Source: Puniceicoccales bacterium (lineage in GTDB: Bacteria; Verrucomicrobiota; Verrucomicrobiia; Opitutales; UBA953). Taken from it: DNA of 37,165 nt. Of the stretch, positions 1 to 8,534 are shown piece after piece (within the stretch, counting starts at the first letter, position 1; each line of letters begins with the position of its first letter). Position numbers and translations under genes: made by a program. The stretch spans positions 1-37,165 of the forward strand of contig JAITIB010000038.1 in the NCBI GenBank assembly GCA_031279675.1, written 5' to 3'. The notes under the pieces are model-generated. The model was not told the origin of the DNA. It did no database searches and saw only the letters and a list, made by a program, of their open reading frames with translations.

Positions 1-2
1 TC

Positions 3-272
3 GCCACCGGCAGCCTGAACGCAAACAGCACGGCGGACATCGTTTACAACGGCGACTTGAGCGCCGGGAACGAGCTTGTGATCATCGGCGTGGCCGAGGG
101 CGTCCTGAAAAGCTGGAACCTCAACGGGACAGTAATCGATGGGAACTACGCGCTGACATCGGAGAGCGGCGGCTTCAGCATCACGCCCATTCCCGAACCC
201 TCGACCTACGCCTTGTTCGGCGGCCTCGGCGCGCTCGCCCTCACGCTCCTGCGGCGCAGACGCAAAGCTTGA
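3..272 (+). CDS. PEP-CTERM sorting domain protein, C-terminal fragment
   Basis: This is the 3' end of a gene that runs off the left edge. The frame is open from base 3, and the TTG start given in the ORF track (57) is only internal. The last ~28 residues form a PEP-CTERM tail: a PEPSTYAL motif, a short Gly/Ala/Leu-rich hydrophobic segment, then RRRRKA. Such tails are recognised by exosortase in Gram-negative bacteria, and the protein is anchored or released at the outer envelope. The visible upstream part is Gly/Asn/Ser-rich, like the beta-helical repeat regions common in verrucomicrobial PEP-CTERM proteins. A second protein with the same tail lies at 31984-33177. The substrate or function cannot be told from the fragment. 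A strong terminator follows directly. Confidence 0.85.
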   Translation, partial: ATGSLNANSTADIVYNGDLSAGNELVIIGVAEGVLKSWNLNGTVIDGNYALTSESGGFSITPIPEPSTYALFGGLGALALTLLRRRRKA

Positions 273-277
273 CAGAC

Positions 278-314
278 AAAACAGGGGAGAGCTTTTGCTC
301 TCCCCTGTTTTTTT
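278..314 (+). terminator. Rho-independent terminator
   Basis: A perfect 12-bp stem (ACAGGGGAGAGC with GCTCTCCCCTGT) encloses a TTTT loop and is followed by a run of seven T. It can be lengthened by three A-T pairs. It sits 6 nt after the stop of the PEP-CTERM gene and separates it from htpG. Confidence 0.93.
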
Positions 315-460
315 GGGGAAGCTTTCAAGACAATTACCGAAATGGTGTGTATCCTGTGCGCAGTGACATTGTTGAGGTGATGATTTTTTACTTCAAAAAA
401 TTCTCCGGGCGGATAACAGCCCCGCGACGTTTTAGCATCATTTAACCGATTTCAGAAATC

Positions 461-2371
461 ATGAGTTCCGAAAACACCGCAGACGCCACCGCCACCACGC
501 ATAGTTTCCAAGCCGAGGTTCGCCAGGTCCTGGACATAGTCATCCACTCGCTTTACAAGGACCGGGACATTTTCATCCGCGAGCTTGTTTCCAATGCCTC
601 CGACGCGCTTGAGAAACTCCGGCACATCCAGCTCACGGAGAAGGATGTCCATCAGGCTGACGCCCCTCGTGAAATCACGCTCACGACCGACGACACCGCC
701 GGCACACTAACCATTCGCGACACCGGCGTTGGGATGACTCGCGAGGAGCTTGTCGAAAACATTGGCACGATCGCGCATTCCGGCACGAAGGCGTTCCTTC
801 AGGCGATCAAGGAAAAGGGGGGGGGCAACGAGAATTTGATCGGACAGTTTGGCGTGGGCTTTTTCAGCGTGTTCATGGTTGCCGGGCATGTCACTCTGCA
901 CACGCGCAGCTGGCGGCCCGGGGGCGAGAGTCTTTGCTGGGAGAGCGACGGGAGCGGCACCTACACGCTGCGTGCCGCGCACGCCCCCGAGGATCGCGGG
1001 ACGCGCATCACGATCAGGCTCAAGCCCGAACACAAGGAATACGCCACCGCGGATCGCGTCAAAAACGTCCTCGTGCGCTATTCCAAATACGTCCCCGCGC
1101 CGCTGAGTCTCAATGGCGAGAAGCTCAACACCCAGCAGGCGCTCTGGCTCAAGGGCAAGGCGGACATCAGTGTGGACGAATACAAGGAGTTCTACAAATT
1201 CCAGTGCCACGCGTGGGACGAGCCGCTCGACTGGCTGCACTTCAACGCGGACGCGCCGTTGCTCATCAACGCCCTGCTCTACATTCCCGGGAGCAATGTC
1301 GAGAAGAACGGCTTTTCGCGACAGGAGCCCGCGGTCGCGCTGCATTGCCGCAAGGTGCTCATCGAGGAGGCGCCCAAGGGGCTCTTTCCCGAATGGCTTC
1401 GGTTTCTCAAGGGTGTGGTGGACAGCGCCGACATTCCGCTGAATATTTCGCGCGAGACGATGCAGGACAGCGCGCTGGTGCAGAAGCTCAACCAGGTGCT
1501 TGCCAAGCGTTTCATCAAGCACCTTGAGGAGCTCGCCCGGCGCGATTCGGCGAAATACGAAAGCTTCTGGCGGGAATACAGCCGCAACCTCAAGGAGGGG
1601 ATCGTCACGGACGCCGTCCACCGCGACGCGCTTGCCCCGCTTTTGCGCTATGAGAGCAGCGCCACTGACGCGGGCAAGCTCACCACCCTTTCCGAATACG
1701 TTGATCGCATGAAGCCGGGGCAGAAGGAAATTTACTACCTCGCCGGGCCCGGACGGGACAGCATCGAGAGCGGCCCTTACCTTGAGGCGTTCAAGGCGCG
1801 TTCCATTGAGGTGCTTTATTTGACCGACGCCACCGACGATTTCGTCATGAGCCATCTCGGCTCCTACAAGGAGAAGCCGCTCACCGCCGCGGACCAGGCC
1901 GATCTTGACCTTGGCGAGGCCGACGGGACCACCGGGGGCGGGGCCCTTTCCGAAAAGCGCCTCAAGGGTCTTTGCGAGTGGATCAAATCCGAGCTCGGCC
2001 CGAAAAATCTCGATGCCGTGGAGGCTGGGAAACGCCTCGTCAACAGCCCCGCCGTCGCGCTTAACGCCGACAAGTTCATGACTGCCACGATGCGCCGCAT
2101 GATGCAGGCAATGGGCGGGAACGGGGGCGCGGACGCCACCCCGAGGATCAAACTGGAAATCAATCCGCGCCACGGCTTGATCCACAAGCTGGATGCGTTG
2201 CGCGACGGGGATCCGGCGTTTGCGAAACTCATCGCGGCGCAAATCCTGGACAACGCGCTGCTGTCCGCCGGGTTGCTGGACAATCCCCGTGGCATGACGG
2301 CGCGCATTTACGAAATCCTTGAAGGCGCCGCGGGCCGCGCCGCGGCAAACGGGAAGAGGGAGGAAGGCTGA
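461..2371 (+). CDS. htpG: Molecular chaperone HtpG (Hsp90 family)
   Basis: Cytosolic ATP-dependent chaperone of the Hsp90 family, 636 residues, about the normal bacterial length. The N-terminal GHKL ATPase domain is clear. [10 protein letters not shown] (residues 41-50) carries the catalytic Glu and the Mg-binding Asn. DTGVGM (87-92) carries the nucleotide-contacting Asp. The lid is followed by GQFGVGF (128-134). The middle and C-terminal dimerisation domains follow, ending in a poorly conserved Gly/Ala/Lys tail. The ATG at 461 is the natural start and leaves a ~145-nt leader after the upstream terminator. I saw no CIRCE-type heat-shock operator there. A run of nine G at 817-825 lies in the coding region (KGGGN). 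The long minus-strand ORF 707-2434 is its antisense shadow. Confidence 0.97.
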   Translation: MSSENTADATATTHSFQAEVRQVLDIVIHSLYKDRDIFIRELVSNASDALEKLRHIQLTEKDVHQADAPREITLTTDDTAGTLTIRDTGVGMTREELVENIGTIAHSGTKAFLQAIKEKGGGNENLIGQFGVGFFSVFMVAGHVTLHTRSWRPGGESLCWESDGSGTYTLRAAHAPEDRGTRITIRLKPEHKEYATADRVKNVLVRYSKYVPAPLSLNGEKLNTQQALWLKGKADISVDEYKEFYKFQCHAWDEPLDWLHFNADAPLLINALLYIPGSNVEKNGFSRQEPAVALHCRKVLIEEAPKGLFPEWLRFLKGVVDSADIPLNISRETMQDSALVQKLNQVLAKRFIKHLEELARRDSAKYESFWREYSRNLKEGIVTDAVHRDALAPLLRYESSATDAGKLTTLSEYVDRMKPGQKEIYYLAGPGRDSIESGPYLEAFKARSIEVLYLTDATDDFVMSHLGSYKEKPLTAADQADLDLGEADGTTGGGALSEKRLKGLCEWIKSELGPKNLDAVEAGKRLVNSPAVALNADKFMTATMRRMMQAMGGNGGADATPRIKLEINPRHGLIHKLDALRDGDPAFAKLIAAQILDNALLSAGLLDNPRGMTARIYEILEGAAGRAAANGKREEG

Positions 2372-2426
2372 CGGGGTGGCGGATTCCGCTTCCACTTGCG
2401 GGAAAAATGTTTTCCTTGCGCACCCG

Positions 2427-4013
2427 ATGAACAATTCCTGGCAACGTTTCCGGCAGCACTATTATCCATTCGACGGCGAGGGCTTTGCGCTCGACATCAG
2501 CCGCGTCCCTTTCCCCGACGATTTTTTCCCGGAAATTGAATCCCGCCTGCAGTCCGCCTACGTTGCGATGGACGGGCTGGAGAAGGGCGCCATCGCCAAT
2601 CCTGATGAAAACCGGAGGGTCGGGCACTACTGGCTTCGCGCCCCCGGGCTTGCGCCGGATCGGGCGCTCACCACCGAGATCGAACAAACGGTCGGGGCCA
2701 TCGAGGAGTTTGCCAAAAAAATCCACGGTGGCGTCGTGCAGGGTGGCGGTGGAAAGTTTGAGCACCTGCTTTGCATCGGCATCGGTGGTTCCGCGCTTGG
2801 CCCCCAGCTCGCCGCGCACGCGCTCTCGCGCCCGGGCGCGGACAGGATGTGCGTGCACTTTATTGACAACACCGATCCCGACGGCTTCGACCATGTGTTC
2901 GCCCGGCTGGAAAAAAAGCTCGGGCGCACGCTCGTCGTCGTCACCTCCAAATCGGGGGGGACTCCGGAGCCGCGCAACGCGATGATTGAGACGGAGGCGC
3001 GGTATCGTGCCGCCGGGTTGAATTTCGGGGCGCACGCTGTTGCCATCACCGGAGCGGGGAGCCAGCTCGACAAACACGCGGTGGCGGAAAATTTCCTCGC
3101 GCGTTTCCCCATGTGGGACTGGGTCGGCGGGCGCACCAGCGAGTTTGCCGCCGTGGGCCTGCTGCCCGCCGCGCTGCAGGGCTTTCCCATTCGCGAGCTC
3201 CTCGGCGGGGCCGCCGCGATGGATTGCCTCACGCGTTCGCGCGAGACAGGGCGCAATCCCGCCGCGCTGCTTGCCGCCTCGTGGTATTTCCTAACCAGGG
3301 GGCGTGGCGAGAAGGACATGGTCGTCATCCCCTACAAGGACCGCCTGCTCCTCCTCGCCCGTTATCTCCAGCAACTCATCATGGAGTCGCTTGGCAAGGA
3401 ACGGGACCTCGCCGGCAACATTGTCCACCAAGGTCTCTCCGTTTACGGCAACAAGGGCTCGACCGACCAGCACGCCTACGTCCAGCAACTGCGCGACGGC
3501 GTGGCGAATTTCTTCGTCACCTTCGTCGAGGTCTTGCGCGACCGCGACGGCGCCTCACCCGAGGTTGAGCATGGCATCACCAGCGGCGATTATCTTGAGG
3601 GCTTTTTCCTCGGCACCCGCGAGGCATTGGGCGAGAGCGGGCGGGCCAGCATCACGCTCACCATCGAGGAGGTGTCCGCGCGCACGCTTGGGATGCTCAT
3701 CGCGCTGTTTGAGCGCGCCGTGGGTTTCTACGCCAGCCTTGTCGGCATCAACGCCTATCACCAACCCGGGGTCGAGGCCGGCAAGAAGGCCGCCACGGAC
3801 ACGCTTTCCCTCCAGAGGCGCGTCGTGGCGCTCCTTGCGGCGCACCCGGGAACGCCTTGGACGGCGGAGGAAATCGCGGCAAAATTAAACCTTGAATCCC
3901 GGTGCGAACTCATCTTTAAGCTGCTGCAACACTTGGCGGCCAATCCCGTCAGGCGAATCAATAAACAAACCAAAACACCATTCCAACTCAGCACCTTCAC
4001 GCACGTCCCGTAG
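2427..4013 (+). CDS. pgi: Glucose-6-phosphate isomerase with C-terminal helical extension
   Basis: Interconverts glucose 6-phosphate and fructose 6-phosphate in cytosolic glycolysis and gluconeogenesis. The ATG at 2427 gives 528 residues beginning MNNSWQRF. The track start at 2319 lies inside htpG and was rejected. Sugar-phosphate-binding and catalytic motifs are present: GIGGSALG (118-125), SKSGGTPE (174-181), GGRTSEF (234-240), the Glu of MESLGK (320), GNKGSTDQH (341-349) and the Lys in AGKKA (about 453). The N-terminus ([19 protein letters not shown]) resembles the cyanobacterial form of the enzyme. Residues ~463-528 look like a small winged-helix-type tail ([18 protein letters not shown]), which is not part of the catalytic core. 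The gene follows htpG by 55 nt on the same strand. No clear Shine-Dalgarno sequence was seen. Confidence 0.95.
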   Translation: MNNSWQRFRQHYYPFDGEGFALDISRVPFPDDFFPEIESRLQSAYVAMDGLEKGAIANPDENRRVGHYWLRAPGLAPDRALTTEIEQTVGAIEEFAKKIHGGVVQGGGGKFEHLLCIGIGGSALGPQLAAHALSRPGADRMCVHFIDNTDPDGFDHVFARLEKKLGRTLVVVTSKSGGTPEPRNAMIETEARYRAAGLNFGAHAVAITGAGSQLDKHAVAENFLARFPMWDWVGGRTSEFAAVGLLPAALQGFPIRELLGGAAAMDCLTRSRETGRNPAALLAASWYFLTRGRGEKDMVVIPYKDRLLLLARYLQQLIMESLGKERDLAGNIVHQGLSVYGNKGSTDQHAYVQQLRDGVANFFVTFVEVLRDRDGASPEVEHGITSGDYLEGFFLGTREALGESGRASITLTIEEVSARTLGMLIALFERAVGFYASLVGINAYHQPGVEAGKKAATDTLSLQRRVVALLAAHPGTPWTAEEIAAKLNLESRCELIFKLLQHLAANPVRRINKQTKTPFQLSTFTHVP

Positions 4014-4060
4014 ACGAGTCACTTATCCATAACAAACCGAACAACCAACAACCAGCCCCT

Positions 4061-5089
4061 ATGAACAAAACGCTCTCCGCCATCATCCGCATCCTGGCAA
4101 TCCTCGGCGCCATCGCCGCCGGTGTCGCCTGGTATTTCATCTACACGCAAAACATCAAGGTCGCCATGAAGCAGACGGAATGGCTGACTCAGGATCCCGA
4201 GCTCGGGAGCAAGGCCGGCAAGGAGTTTGTCGAGCGCATGAAAGTGCTGGATCCCGCCTTGAAAGATCTTCTCAAGGCCAAGCGCGACGAGATCACAAAG
4301 CTCACCGCCGACCTTGCCGCCGCCAACGCCACCATCGAGGCGCGCGACCGCACCATCAACGAAAAGAACGCTGAGATCAGCCGGCTCGAAAACGAGCGCG
4401 CCGAGCTCATCCGCAACCGTGACGAGCTCAACACCCAGCTCGCGCAGGCACGCGCGGAAGTTTCCCGCCTTCAGGGCGAGCTTGAGCGCGCCACCGCCGA
4501 CCTCGCTCGCAAGAACGAACAGATCAGCACCATGTTCACCAAGGAACAATACGAGGAGCAGGTCGCCGCGCTTCACAAGTCGGAGGACGAAAAGCAGAAG
4601 GCCACCATCCGTTACGCGAAGCTCCTCAACTGGGCGCAGAAGGAAACCGGCATTCTCGCCCCCTTCCCGCGCGATCTCTTCGCCCCCGAGTCCACCGAGA
4701 CCGACGGGCCCCGTGTTGGCGAAACACCCGCGAAGATCCCCACCAAGATCATCGCCGTTGACCGCCGCCGCGGTGTCGTCTCGATTTCCATTGGCCAGGA
4801 GGACGGCATATTCGCTCCCAATCAGATTTACGATGTGGATGCCAGCGGCGTCTATGTGGGCAAGATCCGCATCTCCGAGGTGCGTCCCGGCATGTCCGTC
4901 GCGAACATTCTTCCGGAGACGCAAATCAACCTCCTCTCCAAGGAGGCCACCATCCACTTGACTCGCGCCCGTGCCGTCACCTCCAAGGATGCGTTGAAGA
5001 AGCCCACACCGCAGACCGCTCCGGGTGTTGCCGCCACGCAGGAAACGCCCGTCGCTCCCGCGGCGCCGTCCGTCGTCACGGTGCGGTAG
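4061..5089 (+). CDS. Membrane-anchored coiled-coil protein of unknown function
   Basis: A protein of 342 residues. A single N-terminal membrane helix (residues ~7-28, IIRILAILGAIAAGVAWYF) would leave the rest in the periplasm. A long heptad-rich coiled coil follows at ~75-160, rich in Glu/Arg/Leu/Ala (for example EISRLENERAELIRNRDEL). After a Pro-rich linker, a compact beta domain at ~225-300 contains IAVDRRRGVVSISIGQEDG and VYVGKIRISEVRPG. This pattern (short beta strands, 'G-x-V-x-I-x-x-G-x-x-D/E-G') is also seen in MreC-like and other envelope beta domains. The tail is low-complexity Ala/Pro/Thr. The architecture suggests a periplasmic spacer or scaffold, but no function can be assigned. 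A small lipoprotein gene starts 37 nt downstream and may be its partner. Confidence 0.8.
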   Translation: MNKTLSAIIRILAILGAIAAGVAWYFIYTQNIKVAMKQTEWLTQDPELGSKAGKEFVERMKVLDPALKDLLKAKRDEITKLTADLAAANATIEARDRTINEKNAEISRLENERAELIRNRDELNTQLAQARAEVSRLQGELERATADLARKNEQISTMFTKEQYEEQVAALHKSEDEKQKATIRYAKLLNWAQKETGILAPFPRDLFAPESTETDGPRVGETPAKIPTKIIAVDRRRGVVSISIGQEDGIFAPNQIYDVDASGVYVGKIRISEVRPGMSVANILPETQINLLSKEATIHLTRARAVTSKDALKKPTPQTAPGVAATQETPVAPAAPSVVTVR

Positions 5090-5126
5090 TGCCGTGCCGA
5101 TAGCCCGAGTTTTGCATGTGCCTCCG

Positions 5127-5291
5127 ATGCGACCGGACCGATGTCTGATGGTGATTTTCGTGCTCGTGGCCGGTGTTCTTGCCGGTTGCGAGTCGTCGCG
5201 CCCGGGGCGGACCGTGCAACCTTGGAACCAGCCTCAATCGTGGGAGGGCTCGGTTCCCGGAATGAGCGGCATGGGCACCAGCAATCGTTGA
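5127..5291 (+). CDS. Small predicted lipoprotein (54 aa)
   Basis: The start was placed at the ATG at 5127, within a longer frame. The product is then 54 residues: MRPDRC, a hydrophobic stretch MVIFVLVAGVLAG, and a lipobox ending V-L-A-G-C with the Cys at about residue 20. The mature part is only about 35 residues, polar and Trp/Pro/Gly-containing (QPWNQPQSWEG). A signal peptidase II substrate with such a short mature chain fits a small outer-membrane or periplasmic lipoprotein. No family is recognised. It lies between the coiled-coil membrane protein and rsmI on the same strand. Confidence 0.7.
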   Translation: MRPDRCLMVIFVLVAGVLAGCESSRPGRTVQPWNQPQSWEGSVPGMSGMGTSNR

Positions 5292-5356
5292 GAAATGACC
5301 GGGGGCCCGGGGAGCTCCGGCCCCGGATTGTGTCCTGCCCGCGCGAGTTTGCTTGA

Positions 5357-6043
5357 ATGTCTGGAACACTTTACATTGTGGCCACCCCCATTGGCAACCT
5401 CGCCGATCTGAGCGGGCGGGCCTTGGCCACGCTGAGGGCCGCCACCTTGATTGCCTGCGAGGACACGCGCACATCCCTCAACCTCCTGCGCCATCACGGG
5501 ATTGAGAGGCCCTTGGTCGCCTATCACGAGCACAACGAGCAACAGTTTGCCCCCGTGCTGGCCGGTCGTGTGGCGGCGGGCGAGACCATTGCCCTCATCT
5601 GCGACGCCGGCACACCCACGTTGAGTGATCCGGGGTTCCGTGTTGTGCGCGAGTGCCGGCGCCGTGGTCTTGCCGTTGTCCCCGTTCCCGGGGCCAATGC
5701 GGTTGTTGCCGCGTTGTCCGTGTCCGGCCTGCCGACGCATGCGTTCCGGTTTGCCGGTTTTCTCGCGCCCAGGAGTGCCGTCCGGATCCGGTTTCTGGAG
5801 GGCATCCGTGACGCCACCGACACCGTGGCGCTTTACGAGTCCTGCCACCGTGTTGGGAAGCTGGCGGAGGAAATCCATGCCACGCTTGGCCCCGCGCGCG
5901 TGGTGTGTTTTGCGAGGGAGCTTACCAAGCTTCACGAAACCGTCCTGACCGGCACGATTGCGGATGTGTTGCCCCGGCTGGCGGGCAATAATTTGCGTGG
6001 TGAATTTGTTGTTCTTGTCGCGCCCGCCGGGTTTGCGCTGTAG
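5357..6043 (+). CDS. rsmI: 16S rRNA (cytidine(1402)-2'-O)-methyltransferase
   Basis: SAM-dependent 2'-O-methylation of C1402 in 16S rRNA (tetrapyrrole methylase fold). Family motifs are plain: LYIVATPIGNLADLS (residues 5-19), ACEDTRTS (33-40), CDAGTPTLSDPG (82-93), VPVPGANAVVAAL (about 107-119) and YESCHRV (about 154-160). At 228 residues it is shorter than the ~280-residue E. coli enzyme and lacks most of the C-terminal extension. The catalytic core is complete. Start ATG 5357, 65 nt after the lipoprotein gene. Confidence 0.95.
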   Translation: MSGTLYIVATPIGNLADLSGRALATLRAATLIACEDTRTSLNLLRHHGIERPLVAYHEHNEQQFAPVLAGRVAAGETIALICDAGTPTLSDPGFRVVRECRRRGLAVVPVPGANAVVAALSVSGLPTHAFRFAGFLAPRSAVRIRFLEGIRDATDTVALYESCHRVGKLAEEIHATLGPARVVCFARELTKLHETVLTGTIADVLPRLAGNNLRGEFVVLVAPAGFAL

Positions 6044-6139
6044 CGGAATCCGGCATTCGGGGTGGAATCCTGTGGAATTTTCTTTTTGTTTCCGCGTTTC
6101 CCGTCCATTTCGCATCAAGGTTTTTCAATCCATATTCCA

Positions 6140-7696
6140 ATGAGCATCCCCAACGCCACCGCCACCCGAGGCACGGGCAACTACCGCTGGACGATCTGCG
6201 CCCTCGTGTTTTTTGCCACCACCATCAACTATCTGGACCGGAATGTGCTCGGCCAGTTGAAAGACACGCTTTTGCCGCTGATACGCTGGGAGGAGGGCAA
6301 TGTCATCCGCGCTGCGCTCGACACGCTTGCGGGGTGGGGGTGGATCAGTCCCTTTGACTGGACGAGGAACAGTGGCGACATTGAGTATTCGTGGGTGGTG
6401 AATGCCTTTCAGGTTTCCTACGCGGTCGGTCTTCTGGTCATCGGTCGTTTGATAGATCGGCTGGGGAGCAAGCGTGGTTATGGGGTGGCGCTCACGGGCT
6501 GGAGTTTTGCCGCCATCGGGCACGCGTTCTCCTATGGTTTTTTCTCGTTTGCCGCCTGGCGCGCCGCGCTTGGCCTCACGGAGGCCGGGAATTTTCCCGC
6601 CGCGCAAAAGGCCGTCACGGAGTGGTTCCCGAAGAAGGAGCGCGCCCTTGCCACGGGCATTTACAACAGCGGCACGAATGTCGGCGCGATCGTCGCCCCG
6701 CTTGTTGTCCCGCTTTTGGCCGGCTCGCTTGTCCTTGGGTGGAGCTGGCAGTGGGCTTTTGTGATCACCGGGGCCGTGGGTTTGCTTTGGCTGGTTTTCT
6801 GGTATCGCATCTACAAGACTCCGGGGGAGAAACTTGAGGAGGGGACGCTTTCCCGCGCCGAATACGATTACATCCACAGCGACCTTGACGAGCAGGTGGA
6901 GAATGCCGATGGAGCGGGGCAGGGGCGGGTGCCGTGGAAAAGGTTGCTGGGTTACCGGCAGACGTGGGCGTTCTTTTTCGGGAAATTTTTCACGGACCCC
7001 GTGTGGTGGTTTTATCTCTTCTGGCTCCCGGGATTTCTTTCCGACGAGAACAAGCGAAAGATTGCCGTGGCTTATCCCGACGGGCTGCCCGACGGGGTGA
7101 CGCTTGATGCCGTGCTGAGGGAGCTGCAAAATTTCACGAGTGTTTTTGGCGGGACGCCCGGGCTCGACAAACTCGGCGTCAAGGGTCTGGTCGTGTGGCC
7201 GGTTGCCGTTGCCGTCGTCTATACAATCTCCGTGGTCGGGAGTGTGTGCGGCGGTTACTTGCCAAAGCTTCTTGCCGACTCCGGAATCATGGTTGGGCGG
7301 GCGCGAAAGATGGCGATGTTTGTCTATGCGTTGATGCCATTGACGGTGCTTGCGGCGATGTGGCTCGGGGGTGTCAGCACTTGGCTGGCCGTGGGTGTGA
7401 TCGGGCTCGGCACGGCGGCGCACCAGGCTTGGTCGGCGAACATTTTCACGACTGTTCCCGACATGTTCCCGAAGAAGGCCGTTGGCTCCGTCACGGGCAT
7501 CGGCGGGATGGCGGGCACGCTCGGCAGTGTGATTTTCCAGCCCGTTGTCGGCCTCCTGCTGGCCCACTACAAGGCCGCGGGCGATCCGACGAGCGGCTAC
7601 GCCATTGTGTTTGGCTACTGTGCCGTCGCCTACATCGGCGCCTGGTTGGTCATGCACGCTTTTGCGCCGCGTTTTGAAAAAATCACTGACCTTTGA
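6140..7696 (+). CDS. MFS transporter, ACS/hexuronate (ExuT-like) type
   Basis: Inner-membrane transporter of the major facilitator superfamily, 518 residues from the ATG at 6140 (MSIPNATAT). The upstream part of the track ORF has no membrane features and was dropped. The N-terminus WTICALVFFATTINYLDRN and the GLTEAGNFPAAQKAVTEWFPKKERALATG segment match the anion:cation symporter family, which takes up sugar acids such as glucuronate and galacturonate. Likely substrate: a hexuronate or related organic anion with H+. About 40 extra residues follow the first helix (GWGWISPFDWTRNSGD), and another insertion of ~45 residues lies in the second half (about 310-355). It is longer than the usual ~430-residue family member. 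No sugar-acid catabolic gene is adjacent, so the substrate stays inferred. Confidence 0.85.
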   Translation: MSIPNATATRGTGNYRWTICALVFFATTINYLDRNVLGQLKDTLLPLIRWEEGNVIRAALDTLAGWGWISPFDWTRNSGDIEYSWVVNAFQVSYAVGLLVIGRLIDRLGSKRGYGVALTGWSFAAIGHAFSYGFFSFAAWRAALGLTEAGNFPAAQKAVTEWFPKKERALATGIYNSGTNVGAIVAPLVVPLLAGSLVLGWSWQWAFVITGAVGLLWLVFWYRIYKTPGEKLEEGTLSRAEYDYIHSDLDEQVENADGAGQGRVPWKRLLGYRQTWAFFFGKFFTDPVWWFYLFWLPGFLSDENKRKIAVAYPDGLPDGVTLDAVLRELQNFTSVFGGTPGLDKLGVKGLVVWPVAVAVVYTISVVGSVCGGYLPKLLADSGIMVGRARKMAMFVYALMPLTVLAAMWLGGVSTWLAVGVIGLGTAAHQAWSANIFTTVPDMFPKKAVGSVTGIGGMAGTLGSVIFQPVVGLLLAHYKAAGDPTSGYAIVFGYCAVAYIGAWLVMHAFAPRFEKITDL

Positions 7697-7700
7697 GCGT

Positions 7701-7718
7701 GCCCTCCCTTTGGAGGGC
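7701..7718 (+). other. GC-rich hairpin after the MFS gene
   Basis: GCCCTCC and GGAGGGC form a perfect 7-bp stem around a 4-nt loop, 4 nt after the transporter stop codon. There is no T-run after it. It may be a transcript-end or stabilising structure rather than a classical intrinsic terminator. Confidence 0.45.
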
Positions 7719-7792
7719 GGAGGGACGAAAAATGCGGTTCGTGGAATCTTTTGTGTTGATTGTGCCGCGTGAATCCCCCTACCTTGCGCGCC

Positions 7793-8485
7793 ATGGACTT
7801 TACCCCCATTTTCTATCGTTTGGCCGCCCTGTGCGGAATGCTTCTTTTTCAGGCGTCCGCGCTCGCCCAGCAGCAACCTGCCGCCGCGGGCAGGGCGGCT
7901 GTCGAGGTCAAGGCTGTGCGCTTCGCCCAGACAAAGGTCAGCAATACTGTGCTGGTGCCGATGACCCGCGTGGAGGTGCAAATCCTCGCCAAGGAAAACG
8001 CGAGGCTTCTTGAGGATCCCAAGGCGATTGTCCCCAACAAGAGCTGGGTGGACAAGATCAAGGTCACTGTGACGATCGCCTACGAGCTGCCCGCAGCAAG
8101 AAAGGCGGCATCCGGTGGCGCGGCGGCCAGTTTGGAGGATCGGTATGCCTTCTACCGTTCCTCTGTCACCATCATGACGATGGAGAAGAACTCCACTGGT
8201 TCGGTCTTCTTCTATCTTCCGGGGGAAATCGTAAAGCGCGACCAGCTGAAGCAGGAGCCTTACGCGTATGCGATTGATTTGGAAGTGGACGGGACTTCCC
8301 TCCCGCCGTCCAAATCCAGTGTGAGCCGGCTTTTGCTGGCCGAGGCGCAATACAAGGCGTTCAAGGAAATGGCGGACCGTGGCGTGTTGAGCACCACCGG
8401 AGTTTTGCGGCCACAATACTTGGTGGCGACGGAAGCGCTGCCTGCGTCCACACCCACGTTGATACGCGAGGACGCCGCCCGTTGA
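7793..8485 (+). CDS. Amuc_1102-like pilus-system protein (exported)
   Basis: A protein of 230 residues from the ATG at 7793 (MDFTPIFYRL); the track start 33 nt upstream adds residues before the signal peptide. Residues 1-~26 form a signal peptide ending AQA-like (ASALAQ). The mature part is mainly beta-strand/loop with no cysteines and no further membrane helix. It is the first gene of a five-gene set whose order and architectures match the Akkermansia pilus-like cluster read as 1102-1101-1100-1099-1098. The family call rests mainly on that context and on size. Likely an accessory periplasmic component of the complex. It is followed after 49 nt by the PilM-like gene. A weak promoter-like pair (TTGATT, 18 nt, TACCTT) lies just before the start, but this is not secure. 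Confidence 0.75.
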   Translation: MDFTPIFYRLAALCGMLLFQASALAQQQPAAAGRAAVEVKAVRFAQTKVSNTVLVPMTRVEVQILAKENARLLEDPKAIVPNKSWVDKIKVTVTIAYELPAARKAASGGAAASLEDRYAFYRSSVTIMTMEKNSTGSVFFYLPGEIVKRDQLKQEPYAYAIDLEVDGTSLPPSKSSVSRLLLAEAQYKAFKEMADRGVLSTTGVLRPQYLVATEALPASTPTLIREDAAR

Positions 8486-8534
8486 CGCACCCGCACGTTT
8501 TGTTCACCACCTTGGTCCCGCATATTCCCACCGC

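Noticed and set aside
273-460. CIRCE or other heat-shock operator before htpG
   Set aside because: No TTAGCACTC-N9-GAGTGCTAA or similar inverted repeat was found.
707-2434. 575-aa ORF on the minus strand
   Set aside because: It is antisense to htpG, a clear gene with full motifs; long open antisense frames are expected at this GC content. No recognisable domain.
6125-8416. 763-aa ORF on the minus strand
   Set aside because: Antisense to the MFS and Amuc_1102-like genes; Arg/His/Pro-rich composition without any domain.
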